NCBI RefSeq assembly: GCF_900566075.1
Contig: NZ_UPHU01000001.1
Location: 4,774,325 to 4,838,324, forward strand
DNA: 64,000 bases
Direction: 5' to 3'
Source of the DNA: Mycobacterium pseudokansasii
Lineage (GTDB): Bacteria; Actinomycetota; Actinomycetes; Mycobacteriales; Mycobacteriaceae
The position numbers and the translations under genes were made by a program. The notes under the pieces were generated by a model. The model worked only from the letters and a program-made list of their open reading frames with translations. It did not search any database and was not told where the DNA came from. How positions within the stretch are numbered: the first letter of the stretch is position 1; every line of letters begins with the position of its first letter. This document shows, one piece after another, positions 52,495-62,194 of the stretch.

Positions 52495-53400
52495 TCAGCC
52501 GGGTGTGCCGACGAACGCCAGGATCAGCTCGGCCACCTTCTCCGGCTGTTCCAGCTGCAGGAAATGCCCGGCGTGGTCGACGATCGCCACGCCGCTGCCG
52601 GCGGGCAGCACCTTCTCCGTCCAATGCGTGAAAGCTGGTGTGGCACAACCGTCGTCGTGACCATGCAGGTACAGGCTCGGCAACCGCGGCGGCTCGGTCC
52701 ACCATCGGTTCAACTCGGCGTAGGCGGCCGGCGGCCGGGTGTTACGGATGGTGGCCCGGTATGGGCCCAGCGCCGCTCGCCAGCTCTCCGGTGTGCCGAT
52801 CGCGGCGTCGACGTGGCGCAGGTCCTCCTCGGCGTAATAACCCGGCGACCACCGGCGCCACAACAGCGGCGGCAGCCACGCGGCGGATCGCTCGGGCAAC
52901 CACGGCAACTGGAAGTAGGCGATGTACCAGCTGCGCAACAGCTGATGCGGCAGCTCGCGGGCCAGCCGACCGCGATCGGGCACCCGGCCCAGCGGGCGGA
53001 ATGCCGCCGCGGGCGGCACCGACATGATGACCGCCCGGGCGAACGGGCTGTCGGGCATTGCGGCCAGACCGGTAGCGGCGATCGCGCCCCAGTCGTGCCC
53101 GATCACCACGTCGTCGTCGGTTCCGCCGGCGGCCGCGCGTACCCGCAGCGCGTCGTGCATCAGCGCACCCACGTGATAACAGCCGTCGGCCGGAATCGAC
53201 GACGGCGCATATCCCCGCATGAAGGGCGCGACGACCCGCCAACCCGCCTTCGCCAGCCGAGGAGCGACCTTGCGCCAGCCGTATGGGGTGTCGGGAAAGC
53301 CATGCAGGCACAAGGCGATCGGGGCGTCGGCCGGACCCCAGGTCAGGGCCTTGAGATCAGCGCCGGCGCCCGGGACGTCGATCCAGTGGGGTTCAGACAT
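52495..53400 (-). CDS. ephC: Epoxide hydrolase-like alpha/beta hydrolase
   Basis: This 301-residue protein begins at MSEPHWIDVPGAGADLKALT after AGGAAG; an upstream extension to 53448 (Thr/Pro-rich) is unlikely. The oxyanion motif is HGFPDTPYGW. The nucleophile elbow is GHDWGAIAATG with Asp rather than Ser, which is the epoxide hydrolase mark, and the catalytic His is in DHAGHFLQLEQPE. Position and order match M. tuberculosis Rv1124 ephC as recalled. It would hydrolyse epoxides to diols. Confidence 0.85.
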   Translation of the reverse strand: MSEPHWIDVPGAGADLKALTWGPADAPIALCLHGFPDTPYGWRKVAPRLAKAGWRVVAPFMRGYAPSSIPADGCYHVGALMHDALRVRAAAGGTDDDVVIGHDWGAIAATGLAAMPDSPFARAVIMSVPPAAAFRPLGRVPDRGRLARELPHQLLRSWYIAYFQLPWLPERSAAWLPPLLWRRWSPGYYAEEDLRHVDAAIGTPESWRAALGPYRATIRNTRPPAAYAELNRWWTEPPRLPSLYLHGHDDGCATPAFTHWTEKVLPAGSGVAIVDHAGHFLQLEQPEKVAELILAFVGTPG

Positions 53401-53679
53401 GACAGGCTTCCTGGTCGGCGTTGGCGTGGTCGGTCGCGGCGTTGCCAATCATGCCGGGCGTGGCGCCCGGCGCGGCAGCTTGGTTCCTCATGTTGACTCC
53501 TGTCGCCACCTGCAGCCCGCGCATGATCCAAAGTAACCGGGACGCATGGGGGACAAAAAGACCGTCGATCGGGGGACATCGCATTCATCCCCGGTGTGGC
53601 CGCTCGGCCGACAGACGTCGCGCCGCGGTCACGGCACCCTGAATTTCAGAGCCGTCAACGGGAGGACCAAGCAACGACG

Positions 53680-54837
53680 ATGTTCGCCTCGTTACCCCCA
53701 GAAGTCAACTCGGGCCGGATGTATACCGGTCCCGGGGCGGAGTCGATGTTGGTCGCGGCGAGCGCCTGGGACACGGTCGCCGGCGAGTTGTACGCCACGG
53801 CGGTGTCGGTCGACTCGATGATCCGTGGGCTGATCAGCGGACCCTGGCTGGGTGCCACCGCGACGGCCATGGCGGCCGCAGCCGCCTCCTACGTGGCATG
53901 GCTGAAAACCACTGCCGCCCAGGCCGAGCAGGCCGCGGCCCAGGCGAGAGCCGCGGCGGCGGCCTATCTGACAGCGCATGCGATGACGGTCCCGCCGGCA
54001 CTGGTCGCCGCCAATCGCGCTCAGCTGGAGTCGCTGATCGCCACCGATGCGCTGGGTCAGAACGCCCCGGCGATCGCGGCTACCGAGGCCCAATACGGCG
54101 AAATGTGGGCCCAGGACGCGGCCGCGATGTACTGCTACGCCGCCGCCTCGACGGCCGCGACCACCCCGACCCCGTTCACGCCGCCGGCCGAGATCACCGA
54201 CCCGTCCGGCCAGGTCGCGAATCTGGCAGCGCTGGTCCAGGCCACCGGCGACTCCGTGGCAACCGAAATCACCAACGCCGCTGCGCAGCTGACGTCCGCG
54301 GTGCCCGCCGCCCTGGCCGGCATCGGCGGTCTGGCGGCGCCGTCGGCACTGCCGTCGTGGGTGAGCGACCTGCAGACCGTGATGAGCATCTTCGGGACGC
54401 CGTTCTTCGCCTCCACCTCACTGGCGGGGCTGGGGATGTCGATGTTGTCGAATCTCAAGGGTCTGTTCCCCGCGGCGGCCGCCGTCGGCGCCCAGGTCGC
54501 GACGTCGGTGGCGCCGACGGCCACCGGCGCGCTGACATCGTCGACGCTGTCCGCCGCGGTCTCGGCCGGGTTGGGTAAGGCGACCACGGTCGGCGCCCTG
54601 TCGGTGCCCCAGGCCTGGGCCGCCACGGCCCCCGTGGCCCCGGCGGCCACCGCCGCGGCGGCAGCGCCGTTGCCCCGGTCGGCGCTGTCCGCCGCGGTCG
54701 ACACGCTGGACACCGCAAGTCCGGGAGGGCTGTTGGGCGGAATGCCGTTGGCGCAGCTGGGTTCCCGGGCCGTGACCGGCGGCTTGTCCCGGCTGGAGTT
54801 CCGTTCGCTGCGGGTGCTGCCGGAGGTGGTCGGCTGA
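53680..54837 (+). CDS. PPE family protein, PPE-SVP subgroup
   Basis: This 385-residue protein starts at [20 protein letters not shown], preceded by GGAGGA. The PPE domain covers about residues 1-180 (WxG turn in ISGPWLGA), with GALSVPQAWAATAPV near residue 310 as the SVP motif. It lies between ephC and bpoB homologues, a place where I recall no PPE gene in M. tuberculosis, so it is accessory. A TetR gene follows after one base. Confidence 0.92.
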   Translation: MFASLPPEVNSGRMYTGPGAESMLVAASAWDTVAGELYATAVSVDSMIRGLISGPWLGATATAMAAAAASYVAWLKTTAAQAEQAAAQARAAAAAYLTAHAMTVPPALVAANRAQLESLIATDALGQNAPAIAATEAQYGEMWAQDAAAMYCYAAASTAATTPTPFTPPAEITDPSGQVANLAALVQATGDSVATEITNAAAQLTSAVPAALAGIGGLAAPSALPSWVSDLQTVMSIFGTPFFASTSLAGLGMSMLSNLKGLFPAAAAVGAQVATSVAPTATGALTSSTLSAAVSAGLGKATTVGALSVPQAWAATAPVAPAATAAAAAPLPRSALSAAVDTLDTASPGGLLGGMPLAQLGSRAVTGGLSRLEFRSLRVLPEVVG

Positions 54838-54838
54838 C

Positions 54839-55453
54839 ATGCCGGCGGGTTCAGTGAGCAACGCGGACACCGTCCGCCGATGGGCCAGAACGGGCGCCAC
54901 TCAACGGCGGATCCTGGATGCGGCAGCCGAGGTTTTCGCGGCCAGGGGCTTCACCGCGGCGACCATGGCCGATGTGGTGGCCAAATCAGGTGCCAGCATC
55001 GGCAGCATCTACCACCACTTCGGCGGCAAGAACGAACTGTTTCTGGCGATCTTCGATCAGGTGGCCGACGACGTGGAACGCCGTATCGAGGCGGCGATGC
55101 AGCACGCCTCCCGGACCGGCCCGGAGGACGCCGACCCGCGACACGCCCTGCAACTTCACGTGCGGGCCTACCTGGAGGCGATGTGGGACAACCGATGCCG
55201 GGCCAGAGTGTTGTCGTCCGGCGACACGCCCGCCGGGTTCGAGACCGTCCGCCGCGACCGGATGTCGGCCACCTTCCGCCGCTGGCTGGCCGTGCTGCCG
55301 CCGGACACGTCGCTGCGCAGCCAACTGCTGAGCCGCCTGCTGATGGCCACGATGGCCGAGTCGTCGTTGATGATCGCCGACTGCGAGGACCCCGACGACG
55401 TCGCGCCGATCATCGATACGGCGATCGAATGGATCGCCCGGCTCACCGAGTGA
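54839..55453 (+). CDS. TetR family regulator
   Basis: This 204-residue protein has an N-terminal HTH at about residues 20-65: RRILDAAAEVFAARGFTAAT, MADVVAKSGASIGSIYHHFG. The remaining helices form the ligand and dimer domain. The start lies one base after the PPE stop, so PPE and regulator are probably one transcript. The VOC-family gene converges with it. Its target is unknown. Confidence 0.88.
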   Translation: MPAGSVSNADTVRRWARTGATQRRILDAAAEVFAARGFTAATMADVVAKSGASIGSIYHHFGGKNELFLAIFDQVADDVERRIEAAMQHASRTGPEDADPRHALQLHVRAYLEAMWDNRCRARVLSSGDTPAGFETVRRDRMSATFRRWLAVLPPDTSLRSQLLSRLLMATMAESSLMIADCEDPDDVAPIIDTAIEWIARLTE

Positions 55454-55455
55454 GC

Positions 55456-55929
55456 TCACACTTGCGCTGCGGCCCTTTCCAATTCGTCGATGACGATCTT
55501 GCGCATGCCGAGCATCGCGGTGGTCGCCGCGGTCGCCACGGCAGGATCAGGGTCGGTGAGCAGCTCGTGTAGCCGGGCCGGGACGATCTGCCAGCTCAGC
55601 CCGAAGCGGTCTGTGCACCAGCCGCACTGCGATTCCTCGCCACCCTGGGTCAGCCGGTCCCAGTAGTAGTCGACCTCGTCCTGGTCCTTGCAGTCGACCA
55701 TGAAGGACACCGCCTCGGTGAAGCGGAATTCGGGGCCACCGTTGATGCCGACGAACCGCACGCCGTCGAGGACGAAGGTGCCTGACACCACCGCGCCCGG
55801 TTCACCCGGGCCGGCCTCGGTGTAGCGGTTGAAGCTTTCGACGTGCGAGTTCGGGAACACCGAGGTGTAGAACCGGGCCGCCTCTTCCAGATTGTGGTCG
55901 AACCAGAGTGCGGGCGTGATGGATGGCAT
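55456..55929 (-). CDS. VOC-superfamily protein (PhnB / 3-dmu-9_3-mt type)
   Basis: This 157-residue protein begins MPSITPALWFDHNLEEAARF and has a beta-alpha-beta-beta-beta glyoxalase fold: YTSVFPNSHVESFNRY, FVGINGGPEFRFTEAVSFMV, FGLSWQIVPARLHELLTDPD. The FTEAVSFMVDCKDQDEVDYYW segment is typical of the group. An AAGGAG ribosome site precedes the ATG. Directly upstream is a five-copy 12-bp tandem repeat. The substrate is unknown. Confidence 0.86.
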   Translation of the reverse strand: MPSITPALWFDHNLEEAARFYTSVFPNSHVESFNRYTEAGPGEPGAVVSGTFVLDGVRFVGINGGPEFRFTEAVSFMVDCKDQDEVDYYWDRLTQGGEESQCGWCTDRFGLSWQIVPARLHELLTDPDPAVATAATTAMLGMRKIVIDELERAAAQV

Positions 55930-55941
55930 GGCCGTCTCCTT

Positions 55942-56001
55942 TTCGTTCGGGGGTTCGTTCGGGGGTTCGTTCGGGGGTTCGTTCGGGGGTTCGTTCGGGG
56001 G
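55942..56001. repeat. Five tandem 12-bp units upstream of VOC gene
   Basis: TTCGTTCGGGGG is repeated five times without error (60 bp), ending 12 bases before the ATG and touching the AAGGAG site on the sense side (unit CCCCCGAACGAA). Copy number could change by slippage and alter leader length by multiples of 12. Confidence 0.95.
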
Positions 56002-56216
56002 TAGTCGTGGTGTCGTCGGGGCGTCGTCGCTGTGATAGACCCCGGCGACGACGAAAACTCACCGCGCATTGTTCAGAACCACACGCACGGCGCGGCTACG
56101 GTGCCGCCAGCTGCTGCTGGCGCTGTGGGCAGTAGCTCAGGACTGAAATGGCCACGATGGCCGGAAGGAGACTCAACAAGACGTTGGCCCACCGTGGCCT
56201 CCTTGACGCCTCGGCG

Positions 56217-57518
56217 TCAGCGCGTTGCAGAAGCCTCGATGCGGGGCAGCCGGTCGCGGTCGCGGATGTAGGCGACCAAGGCACCGGCCGACACAGCGAT
56301 GCCCAGGCCGATCGCGCACACCGTGACCGATCGGATCAGCTCGGCACCGCCGGCGCCGTCCGAATACAGCAGGGACCGACAGCCCAGGAAGGCCTGACGC
56401 ACCGGTTCGAACCCGGCGAGCCAGGCCACGAACCGCGGCGATGCCTCAACGGGGATGGTGGCACCAGCCGACGGAATCCCGAGGAAGATGAACACGAATA
56501 CGCTAATCAACGCGCCCCAGGTGCCCAGAGCCGCGATCAGCGAGGTCGACATGACGCCAACCGTGGCGACAATGAAGGCACCGAACAACCACACCGCCAA
56601 CAGCTGCGGCGCCGGCATACCCAGCGCAACCGCGATCCAGAGGCAGACCGCCGATGTCGGCAGAGCCAGCAGCGATAACAGCGTCCACTCCACGAGCAAC
56701 GCCCGCAGCCGGGAGACCCTGATTCGGTCGGCTAACCGCTGCCATCGCCCATACTTTGCCGGCGCCGAACGCCGCAGCGCCTCGGCGGTCAAGCTCACCA
56801 CGATCGCGGCCGTAACACCGCCGATCACCAGCAGCAACGAGCAGTACAAGACGGACAGTCCACTCCCGCGGTCGGCAGACTCGGCCCCGGTGGTGTCGAT
56901 GTCGATCGGGTTGGCCAGCACCATCAAGGCGCCTCCGGGCACCGGCGCGCCGTCGCTTTGCCGTCGTAATTGCGCGGTGAGCATGGTGCCGGCCCTGGCG
57001 TTGACGACCGCCAATGCCTTCCGCATCGCCTTCTCGGCGATGATGGCGGCGACGGCGCCGGCCCGCGGTCCGGTCGAGATGGTGATGACCGGCTTGAGCG
57101 GTTGCCCCGGCTGCAACGTCGCCGCCGGCAACGCGAACAGTCGCTGGGACAGGTCCCAGGGCAGCAAGACCTGCGCGTAGACCTTGCCGGTTTCGAGTTG
57201 GTCGCGCGCTTGACCGGCCGGCAGCACCCGGATGTCGAACTGCGTCTTGTCCATATTTGCCGCCAGCCCGTCGGCGATGAGTCGGCCCGTCAACCCCGCG
57301 TCCTGGTTGACGATCGCGATCGGAAAGTGCCGCAGGTTGGCGCCGGGGTTAAGGGTGCCGCCGACATAGAACAGACCCAACCCGTACATCAGCGCTACGG
57401 CGACGATGATCGGGCCCAGCCACACACGGGATGTGAACAATGACACGCGACCGGCCGGCCGGGACGCCTGGTGCCGAGGTGAAAGCGTAAGAATGAGAAC
57501 TCCTTTGGTCCGCGCCAC
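56217..57518 (-). CDS. DUF3533 / YhgE-Pip-like membrane protein
   Basis: I place the start at GTG (57518, VARTKGVLILTLSPRHQ), giving 433 residues; an ATG frame to 57689 adds a non-homologous Arg/Pro-rich tail. A first helix WLGPIIVAVALMYGLGLFYV is followed by an extracytoplasmic domain (LRHFPIAIVNQDAGLTGRLI... YAQVLLPWDLSQRLFALPA) and five to six more helices after about residue 240. This layout is that of DUF3533 and YhgE/Pip-like proteins, linked to ABC-2-type membrane permeases. Its role is unknown. Confidence 0.78.
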   Translation of the reverse strand: MARTKGVLILTLSPRHQASRPAGRVSLFTSRVWLGPIIVAVALMYGLGLFYVGGTLNPGANLRHFPIAIVNQDAGLTGRLIADGLAANMDKTQFDIRVLPAGQARDQLETGKVYAQVLLPWDLSQRLFALPAATLQPGQPLKPVITISTGPRAGAVAAIIAEKAMRKALAVVNARAGTMLTAQLRRQSDGAPVPGGALMVLANPIDIDTTGAESADRGSGLSVLYCSLLLVIGGVTAAIVVSLTAEALRRSAPAKYGRWQRLADRIRVSRLRALLVEWTLLSLLALPTSAVCLWIAVALGMPAPQLLAVWLFGAFIVATVGVMSTSLIAALGTWGALISVFVFIFLGIPSAGATIPVEASPRFVAWLAGFEPVRQAFLGCRSLLYSDGAGGAELIRSVTVCAIGLGIAVSAGALVAYIRDRDRLPRIEASATR

Positions 57519-57724
57519 GTCGCCCTGGCCGGCAAGGCCGCCGCCAACATTTGTCAACCTAGGATGACATATACCCGGGCGCGGGCGGGTGGGTGTCAGC
57601 CGTGAAGTTGCTGTGAGGCCCGGCGCCCGCAGCCGCCGCGGCGGAGATAGCCCGCGATCACGTCGCCACCCGGGATGAAGGTACCTCAACGTACCTCAAA
57701 ACCAGGTGGGTAACGTCGGAATGC

Positions 57725-58597
57725 GTGAGCACCGTGAGCAGCCCCCACACCGTCGAGTTTTCCGGCGTCGGGGGAATCACGCTGGTCGCCGACGAATGGA
57801 ACCGCGGCGCCGAGGCCGCTGACCGGCCGAGCATCTTGATGCTGCACGGCGGCGGCCAAAACCGGTTCTCCTGGAAGAAAACCGGCCAGATCCTGGCGAA
57901 CGAGGGGTTTCACGTCGTCGCGCTCGACACCCGTGGCCATGGGGATAGCGATCGAGCGCCGGCCGCGGATTACGCCGTCGAAACCCTCACCGAGGACGTG
58001 TTGCGGGTCATGGATGCGATCGGTCGTCACATGGTGGTGATCGGGGCCAGCATGGGCGGACTGACCGGCATCCTGGTAGCCGATGCCGCCGGCCCCGACC
58101 GGGTGACCGGATTGGTGCTGGTCGACGTGGTGCCCCGGTACGAAAAGGACGGCAGCGCCCGCATCCGGGATTTCATGCGCACCAACCTTGACGGTTTCGC
58201 TTCGCTCGAGGAAGCCGCCGATGCCGTCGCGGCCTATCTGCCACACCGCACCAAGCCGCGCAGTCCCGAGGGGCTCAAGAAGAATCTGCGGCTGCGCGAC
58301 GGACGGTGGTACTGGCACTGGGATCCGGCGATGATGACCGCACCCCTGGACGACCCGGAACTGCGCACCGAGAACTTCGAGCGGGCAGCAGTGAACCTGA
58401 AGATCCCGATTCTGTTGATCCGCGGCAAACTCTCCGACGTGGTCAGCCCGGAAGGGGTCCACGACTTTCTGGCCAAAGTGCCGCACGCGGAGTTCGTCGA
58501 GCTGTCCAACGCCGGACACACCGCCGCCGGCGACGACAACGACGCCTTCAGCGATGTGGTGGTGGACTTCGTCAGGCGGACGGTTGCGGCGAGCTAG
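57725..58597 (+). CDS. Alpha/beta hydrolase (BpoB-like)
   Basis: This 290-residue protein starts at a GTG (MSTVSSPHTVEFSGVGGITL). The nucleophile elbow is GASMGG (VVIGASMGGLTG, near residue 102), the oxyanion segment LHGGGQNRFSW, and the acid/histidine region runs from LSDVVSPEG to NAGHTAAGDDND. Position before gnd2 matches M. tuberculosis Rv1123c (bpoB) as recalled; bromoperoxidase activity of such proteins is often nominal. It is likely an esterase or lactonase-like hydrolase. Confidence 0.85.
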   Translation: MSTVSSPHTVEFSGVGGITLVADEWNRGAEAADRPSILMLHGGGQNRFSWKKTGQILANEGFHVVALDTRGHGDSDRAPAADYAVETLTEDVLRVMDAIGRHMVVIGASMGGLTGILVADAAGPDRVTGLVLVDVVPRYEKDGSARIRDFMRTNLDGFASLEEAADAVAAYLPHRTKPRSPEGLKKNLRLRDGRWYWHWDPAMMTAPLDDPELRTENFERAAVNLKIPILLIRGKLSDVVSPEGVHDFLAKVPHAEFVELSNAGHTAAGDDNDAFSDVVVDFVRRTVAAS

Positions 58598-58602
58598 CTT
58601 TT

Positions 58603-59625
58603 CTAGTTGGCCGGTTTCTCGGCGTGTCCGCCGAACTGCTTGCGCATGGCCGACAGCGCCTTGTTGGCGAAGTCGTCGAGGTCACGCGAGGCGAAGCGGG
58701 ACTGCAGCGCGGTGGTGAGCACCGGCGCGGGAACGCCCTCGTCGATCGCGGCAATCGAGGTCCACCGGCCCTCGCCGGAGTCGGAGACCCGCCCGGAGAA
58801 CTCCTGCAGCTCCGGTGATTCGTGCAGCGCGATCGCGGTCAGATCCAGCAGCCACGAGCCGATGACACTGCCGCGGCGCCACAGTTCGGCGACCTCGGGG
58901 ATGTCGATGTCGTACTGGTAGTACTCCGGGTTGGACAGCGGCGCGGTCTCGGCGTCACCCTGCTGCACGCGGGTGCCGATGTCGGCATTACGCAGGATGT
59001 TCAGCCCCTCGGCCAGCGAGGCCATCATGCCGTACTCGATGCCGTTGTGCACCATCTTGACGAAGTGTCCCGCCCCGGACGGCCCGCAATGGAAGTAGCC
59101 CTTCTCCGGCTGCGCCACCTCGCCGTCGCGGCCGGGCGTACGCGGCGCCGCGTCCACCCCCGGCGCGACGGTGGCAAAGATCGGTTCGGCGCGCGCAAAT
59201 GCGCCGGCATCTCCGCCGATCATCAGACAGTAGCCACGCTCCAGGCCCCACACGCCGCCGCTGGTGCCGGTGTCCAGCAAGTGAATTCCCTTGTCGGACA
59301 GCAACTTTGCATGCGTAATATCGTCGCGGTAGTAGGTGTTACCGCCGTCGATCACGATGTCTCCGGAGTCCAGGGTCCTGGCCAGCTCCTCGATGACCCC
59401 GGTGGTGATGGTGCCCGCGGGCACCATCAACCACACGACTCGCGGCGCGGAGAGTTTGTCACGCAGCTCACTCAGTGACGACACCCCGGTGGTGTTGTCC
59501 TCCCCCGCCATCGCCTTGACCGCGTCGGGGTTGTGGTCGTACACCACGCATTCGTGCCCACCTTTGACCACTCGGCGGACGATGTTGGCGCCCATCCGGC
59601 CCAGACCGATCATCCCTAGCTGCAT
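58603..59625 (-). CDS. gnd2: 6-phosphogluconate dehydrogenase (decarboxylating), short type
   Basis: This 340-residue protein has an N-terminal Rossmann fold GLGRMG (residues 7-12), DTGTSGGVWGLERGYC around the substrate site, and KMVHNGIEYGMM with the catalytic lysine. The length equals the short NAD(P)-dependent form in M. tuberculosis (Gnd2) as recalled, not the roughly 480-residue form. It makes ribulose-5-phosphate, CO2 and reduced cofactor. It lies directly downstream of zwf1, so two oxidative pentose phosphate steps are co-transcribed. Confidence 0.93.
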   Translation of the reverse strand: MQLGMIGLGRMGANIVRRVVKGGHECVVYDHNPDAVKAMAGEDNTTGVSSLSELRDKLSAPRVVWLMVPAGTITTGVIEELARTLDSGDIVIDGGNTYYRDDITHAKLLSDKGIHLLDTGTSGGVWGLERGYCLMIGGDAGAFARAEPIFATVAPGVDAAPRTPGRDGEVAQPEKGYFHCGPSGAGHFVKMVHNGIEYGMMASLAEGLNILRNADIGTRVQQGDAETAPLSNPEYYQYDIDIPEVAELWRRGSVIGSWLLDLTAIALHESPELQEFSGRVSDSGEGRWTSIAAIDEGVPAPVLTTALQSRFASRDLDDFANKALSAMRKQFGGHAEKPAN

Positions 59626-59640
59626 GTGATTTCGTCTCCC

Positions 59641-61071
59641 TTACTGTCCTGTTTTTGTGCCGCGAGGCAGCCACGGCTGTTGCCAACTGCGGTGACCACG
59701 CAGCAGCGTCTGCGCGGCCTCGGGTCCCCAGGAACCGCGGTCGTACTGGTGGACTTCGCCCGGGTTGTCGAGCACCGGCTGCACGATCCGCCAGGTCTCC
59801 TCGATGCTGTCTTCACGGGCGAAAAGCTGGCGATCACCCTGCAATCCGGCGTGCAGGAGTCGCTCATAGGGACGGATCGGCTCACCGAGGTCTTCGGCGA
59901 ACGAGGAGTCCAGGTGGATGTCTTGCCACGCATTGTGGGTGTGGGCCGAAATCTGTAGCCGCATCCCGGGGTCGGGATCGACGCGCAGCACGATCTGGTT
60001 GGGCTCGGGCGGCCGGCGGTTGGGCAGAAACGCCAACCCGGGAACATGATGCAGAAACATCCGGACCTCGGTCACCTTCTCCGGCAACGCTTTTCCGGCC
60101 CTCAGGAATATCGGCACGCCCGCCCAGCGCCAGTTGTCGATCTCGGTCCGCAGTGCGACGTACGTCTCGGTCTGCGAATTCTGCGCCACCCCGGCGACAT
60201 CGCCGTAGCCCCGGTACTGGCCGCGCACGTAACGCGCCGGTTCCAGCGCCGGCATCGCGCGGAACACCTCGGCCTTCTTGTCGTTGAGATCGTCGGCGCT
60301 GGCGCCGACCGGTGGCTCCATCGTCACCAGCGCCAGCACCTGCAGCAGATGGTTCTGCACGACGTCACGCAGGGCCCCCACCGCGTCGTAGAAGGAGCCG
60401 CGGTCCTCGACACCGAAGTTCTCCGCCATGGTGACGTGGATCTCGGAAATACTCTTGGAATCCCACAACTCGGCCAGGCCGCGATTGGCGAAGCGCAGGT
60501 ATTGCAGTTCGACGACGGGCTGTTTGCCCAGGAAGTGGTCGACGCGCAGGATCTGCTCTTCGTCGAGGACCGCGCGCAGCCTGGAGTTGAGTTCGCGCGC
60601 CGAGGCCAGGTCGTGGCCGAAGGGCTTTTCCACCGCGACGCGTGCGCCCCGAACCAGGTCGGCCGCTGCCAGATTCTCGACGATCGGGGCGAACAACGCT
60701 GGCGGCATCTCCAGGTAGAACAGGGGGCGACGTCGGGAACCGATCTGCTTGGCCAGCGATGTGTACAAGGCGCCGTCGGTCACGTCGCCCGATAGATAGG
60801 ACAACCGGCTGGCCAATCTGCCGAACATCTTGTCGTCGAACTTCTCCCCCGATTGACCAATGGCCTCCCGGGCCCGCTCGACCAGCTTGTCCACCGGGAT
60901 GTCGTCACTGGCCACACCCACGATCGGACAGTCCAGCAACCCCCGACGCTCCAACCGGTACAGCGCGCGGAAAGTCATCTTGCGGGCCAGATCACCGGTA
61001 ATTCCGAAGATCACCAACACGTCTGAGGCGCTCGATGCGCTACCGGCCAATGCCCACCTCCAGGACGCCAT
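59641..61071 (-). CDS. zwf1: Glucose-6-phosphate 1-dehydrogenase
   Basis: This 476-residue protein has the coenzyme motif GITGDLA (23-29), EKPFGHD (148-154) and the active-site VDHFLGK (177-183) with catalytic His179. It oxidises glucose-6-phosphate to 6-phosphogluconolactone with NADP or NAD in the cytosol. Length and location next to gnd2 fit zwf1 (Rv1121) as recalled. No strong ribosome site precedes the ATG at 61071, so a slightly later start is possible. Confidence 0.93.
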   Translation of the reverse strand: MASWRWALAGSASSASDVLVIFGITGDLARKMTFRALYRLERRGLLDCPIVGVASDDIPVDKLVERAREAIGQSGEKFDDKMFGRLASRLSYLSGDVTDGALYTSLAKQIGSRRRPLFYLEMPPALFAPIVENLAAADLVRGARVAVEKPFGHDLASARELNSRLRAVLDEEQILRVDHFLGKQPVVELQYLRFANRGLAELWDSKSISEIHVTMAENFGVEDRGSFYDAVGALRDVVQNHLLQVLALVTMEPPVGASADDLNDKKAEVFRAMPALEPARYVRGQYRGYGDVAGVAQNSQTETYVALRTEIDNWRWAGVPIFLRAGKALPEKVTEVRMFLHHVPGLAFLPNRRPPEPNQIVLRVDPDPGMRLQISAHTHNAWQDIHLDSSFAEDLGEPIRPYERLLHAGLQGDRQLFAREDSIEETWRIVQPVLDNPGEVHQYDRGSWGPEAAQTLLRGHRSWQQPWLPRGTKTGQ

Positions 61072-61179
61072 CTGCGAAAGTCACCCAACGGCTTGACAGC
61101 TACTTCCCGTGGTGGCCGACCTCAACCCTAGACATTGCCCCCTGGCCCGACAAGATCGACTCAACCGGGCCCGGGAAGA

Positions 61180-62022
61180 ATGGACCGGGTGTTGGGCTCC
61201 GGTGCTGCGCTACACATCGCGGTCTATGTGCTGGCCGGGATCGCCGTGGCGGAAGCCGTCGGGCTGGTCGTGCTGTGGCGGATGCTGAGCCGCAGTCGTC
61301 AGGAGGTCGAGGAGCTGCGACGCCGCGCCGATGCCCGCAATTGGTTGTTGTCCGGCGGCCGTGAGGCCGTCAAGACGGTGTGGCAGACCGCAAACCTGGT
61401 GCGCAAGGAGGGCTTCGGCGCGGCCGTGCGCAGCTCGATCGAAGAACTGGCGGACTGGGCCGAAGTCGAGCGGCCGGACCTGGCACGAGTCACCCCGGAC
61501 GGTCGCGTGGTGATCCTGTTCTCCGACATCGAGGAATCCACCGCGCTCAACGAGCGAATCGGTGATCGAGCCTGGGTCAAACTCATTGCCGCACATGACA
61601 AGATGATTCACGAGCTCGTGGAACGCCGATCCGGCCACGTGGTGAAGAGTCAAGGCGATGGCTTCATGGTCGCCTTCGCCCGGGCCGAACAGGCCCTACG
61701 GTGCGCCATCGATATCCAGGATGCGCTGCACAGGGAAGCAAAGCGTAAGCGCCGCAACGGAATCAGGGTCAGAATCGGCATCCACATGGGCCGCTCGGTA
61801 CGCCGCGGCGACGACCTGTTCGGCCGCAACGTCGCCATGGCGGCCCGGGTTGCCGGGCAGGCCGCCGGGGGCGAAATACTGGTGAGCCAACCGGTTCGCG
61901 ACGCCGTCGGCGATTGCGGCGACATCGGTTTCGACGAGGGCCGCGACGTCGAATTGAAGGGCTTCTCCGGCAGCTACCGCTTGTTCGCGGTGGCGTCCGG
62001 GTCCGTCCCCGACGTGGACTGA
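61180..62022 (+). CDS. Class III adenylate cyclase
   Basis: This 280-residue protein starts at [20 protein letters not shown]; a start at 61135 adds 15 residues. One N-terminal helix (about 11-33) and a coiled-coil linker precede the cyclase domain (about 105-270). Metal-binding Asp116 (FSDIEES) and Asp160 (SQGDGF), the purine-specifying Lys156 with Asp212, and the transition-state Asn217 and Arg223 (NVAMAAR) are all present. It should dimerise at the membrane and make cAMP. The equivalent locus Rv1119c/Rv1120c in M. tuberculosis is broken as I recall, so this may be the intact ancestor. Confidence 0.9.
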   Translation: MDRVLGSGAALHIAVYVLAGIAVAEAVGLVVLWRMLSRSRQEVEELRRRADARNWLLSGGREAVKTVWQTANLVRKEGFGAAVRSSIEELADWAEVERPDLARVTPDGRVVILFSDIEESTALNERIGDRAWVKLIAAHDKMIHELVERRSGHVVKSQGDGFMVAFARAEQALRCAIDIQDALHREAKRKRRNGIRVRIGIHMGRSVRRGDDLFGRNVAMAARVAGQAAGGEILVSQPVRDAVGDCGDIGFDEGRDVELKGFSGSYRLFAVASGSVPDVD

Positions 62023-62183
62023 TAACCGGCTGCGCCGGATTCGGCCAGCCTCTGGTGCAACCGGGCCCGGACCTCGTCGGCGCTATACGCGCGGCGCTTG
62101 CGTTCGTCGCGCACCACCAGCGCCCCTCCGGCGACGACGCCGGCGACACCGGCCAGGCCCAGCCACTTCCATACGCTGCGCAT
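61974..62183 (-). CDS. Small single-helix membrane protein
   Basis: This 69-residue protein, [20 protein letters not shown] then [20 protein letters not shown], has one hydrophobic helix (about 5-26) and a charged cytoplasmic tail with two arginine-rich helices. It overlaps the 3' end of the cyclase gene by 49 bases on the other strand. A consistent helix-plus-charged-tail pattern supports it as a real gene, but no family function is known. Confidence 0.65.
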   Translation of the reverse strand: MRSVWKWLGLAGVAGVVAGGALVVRDERKRRAYSADEVRARLHQRLAESGAAGYQSTSGTDPDATANKR

Positions 62184-62194
62184 GACGACAGCCT

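Noticed and set aside
55942..56001. CRISPR-like array
   Set aside because: Units are only 12 bp and contiguous without spacers; it is a simple tandem repeat.
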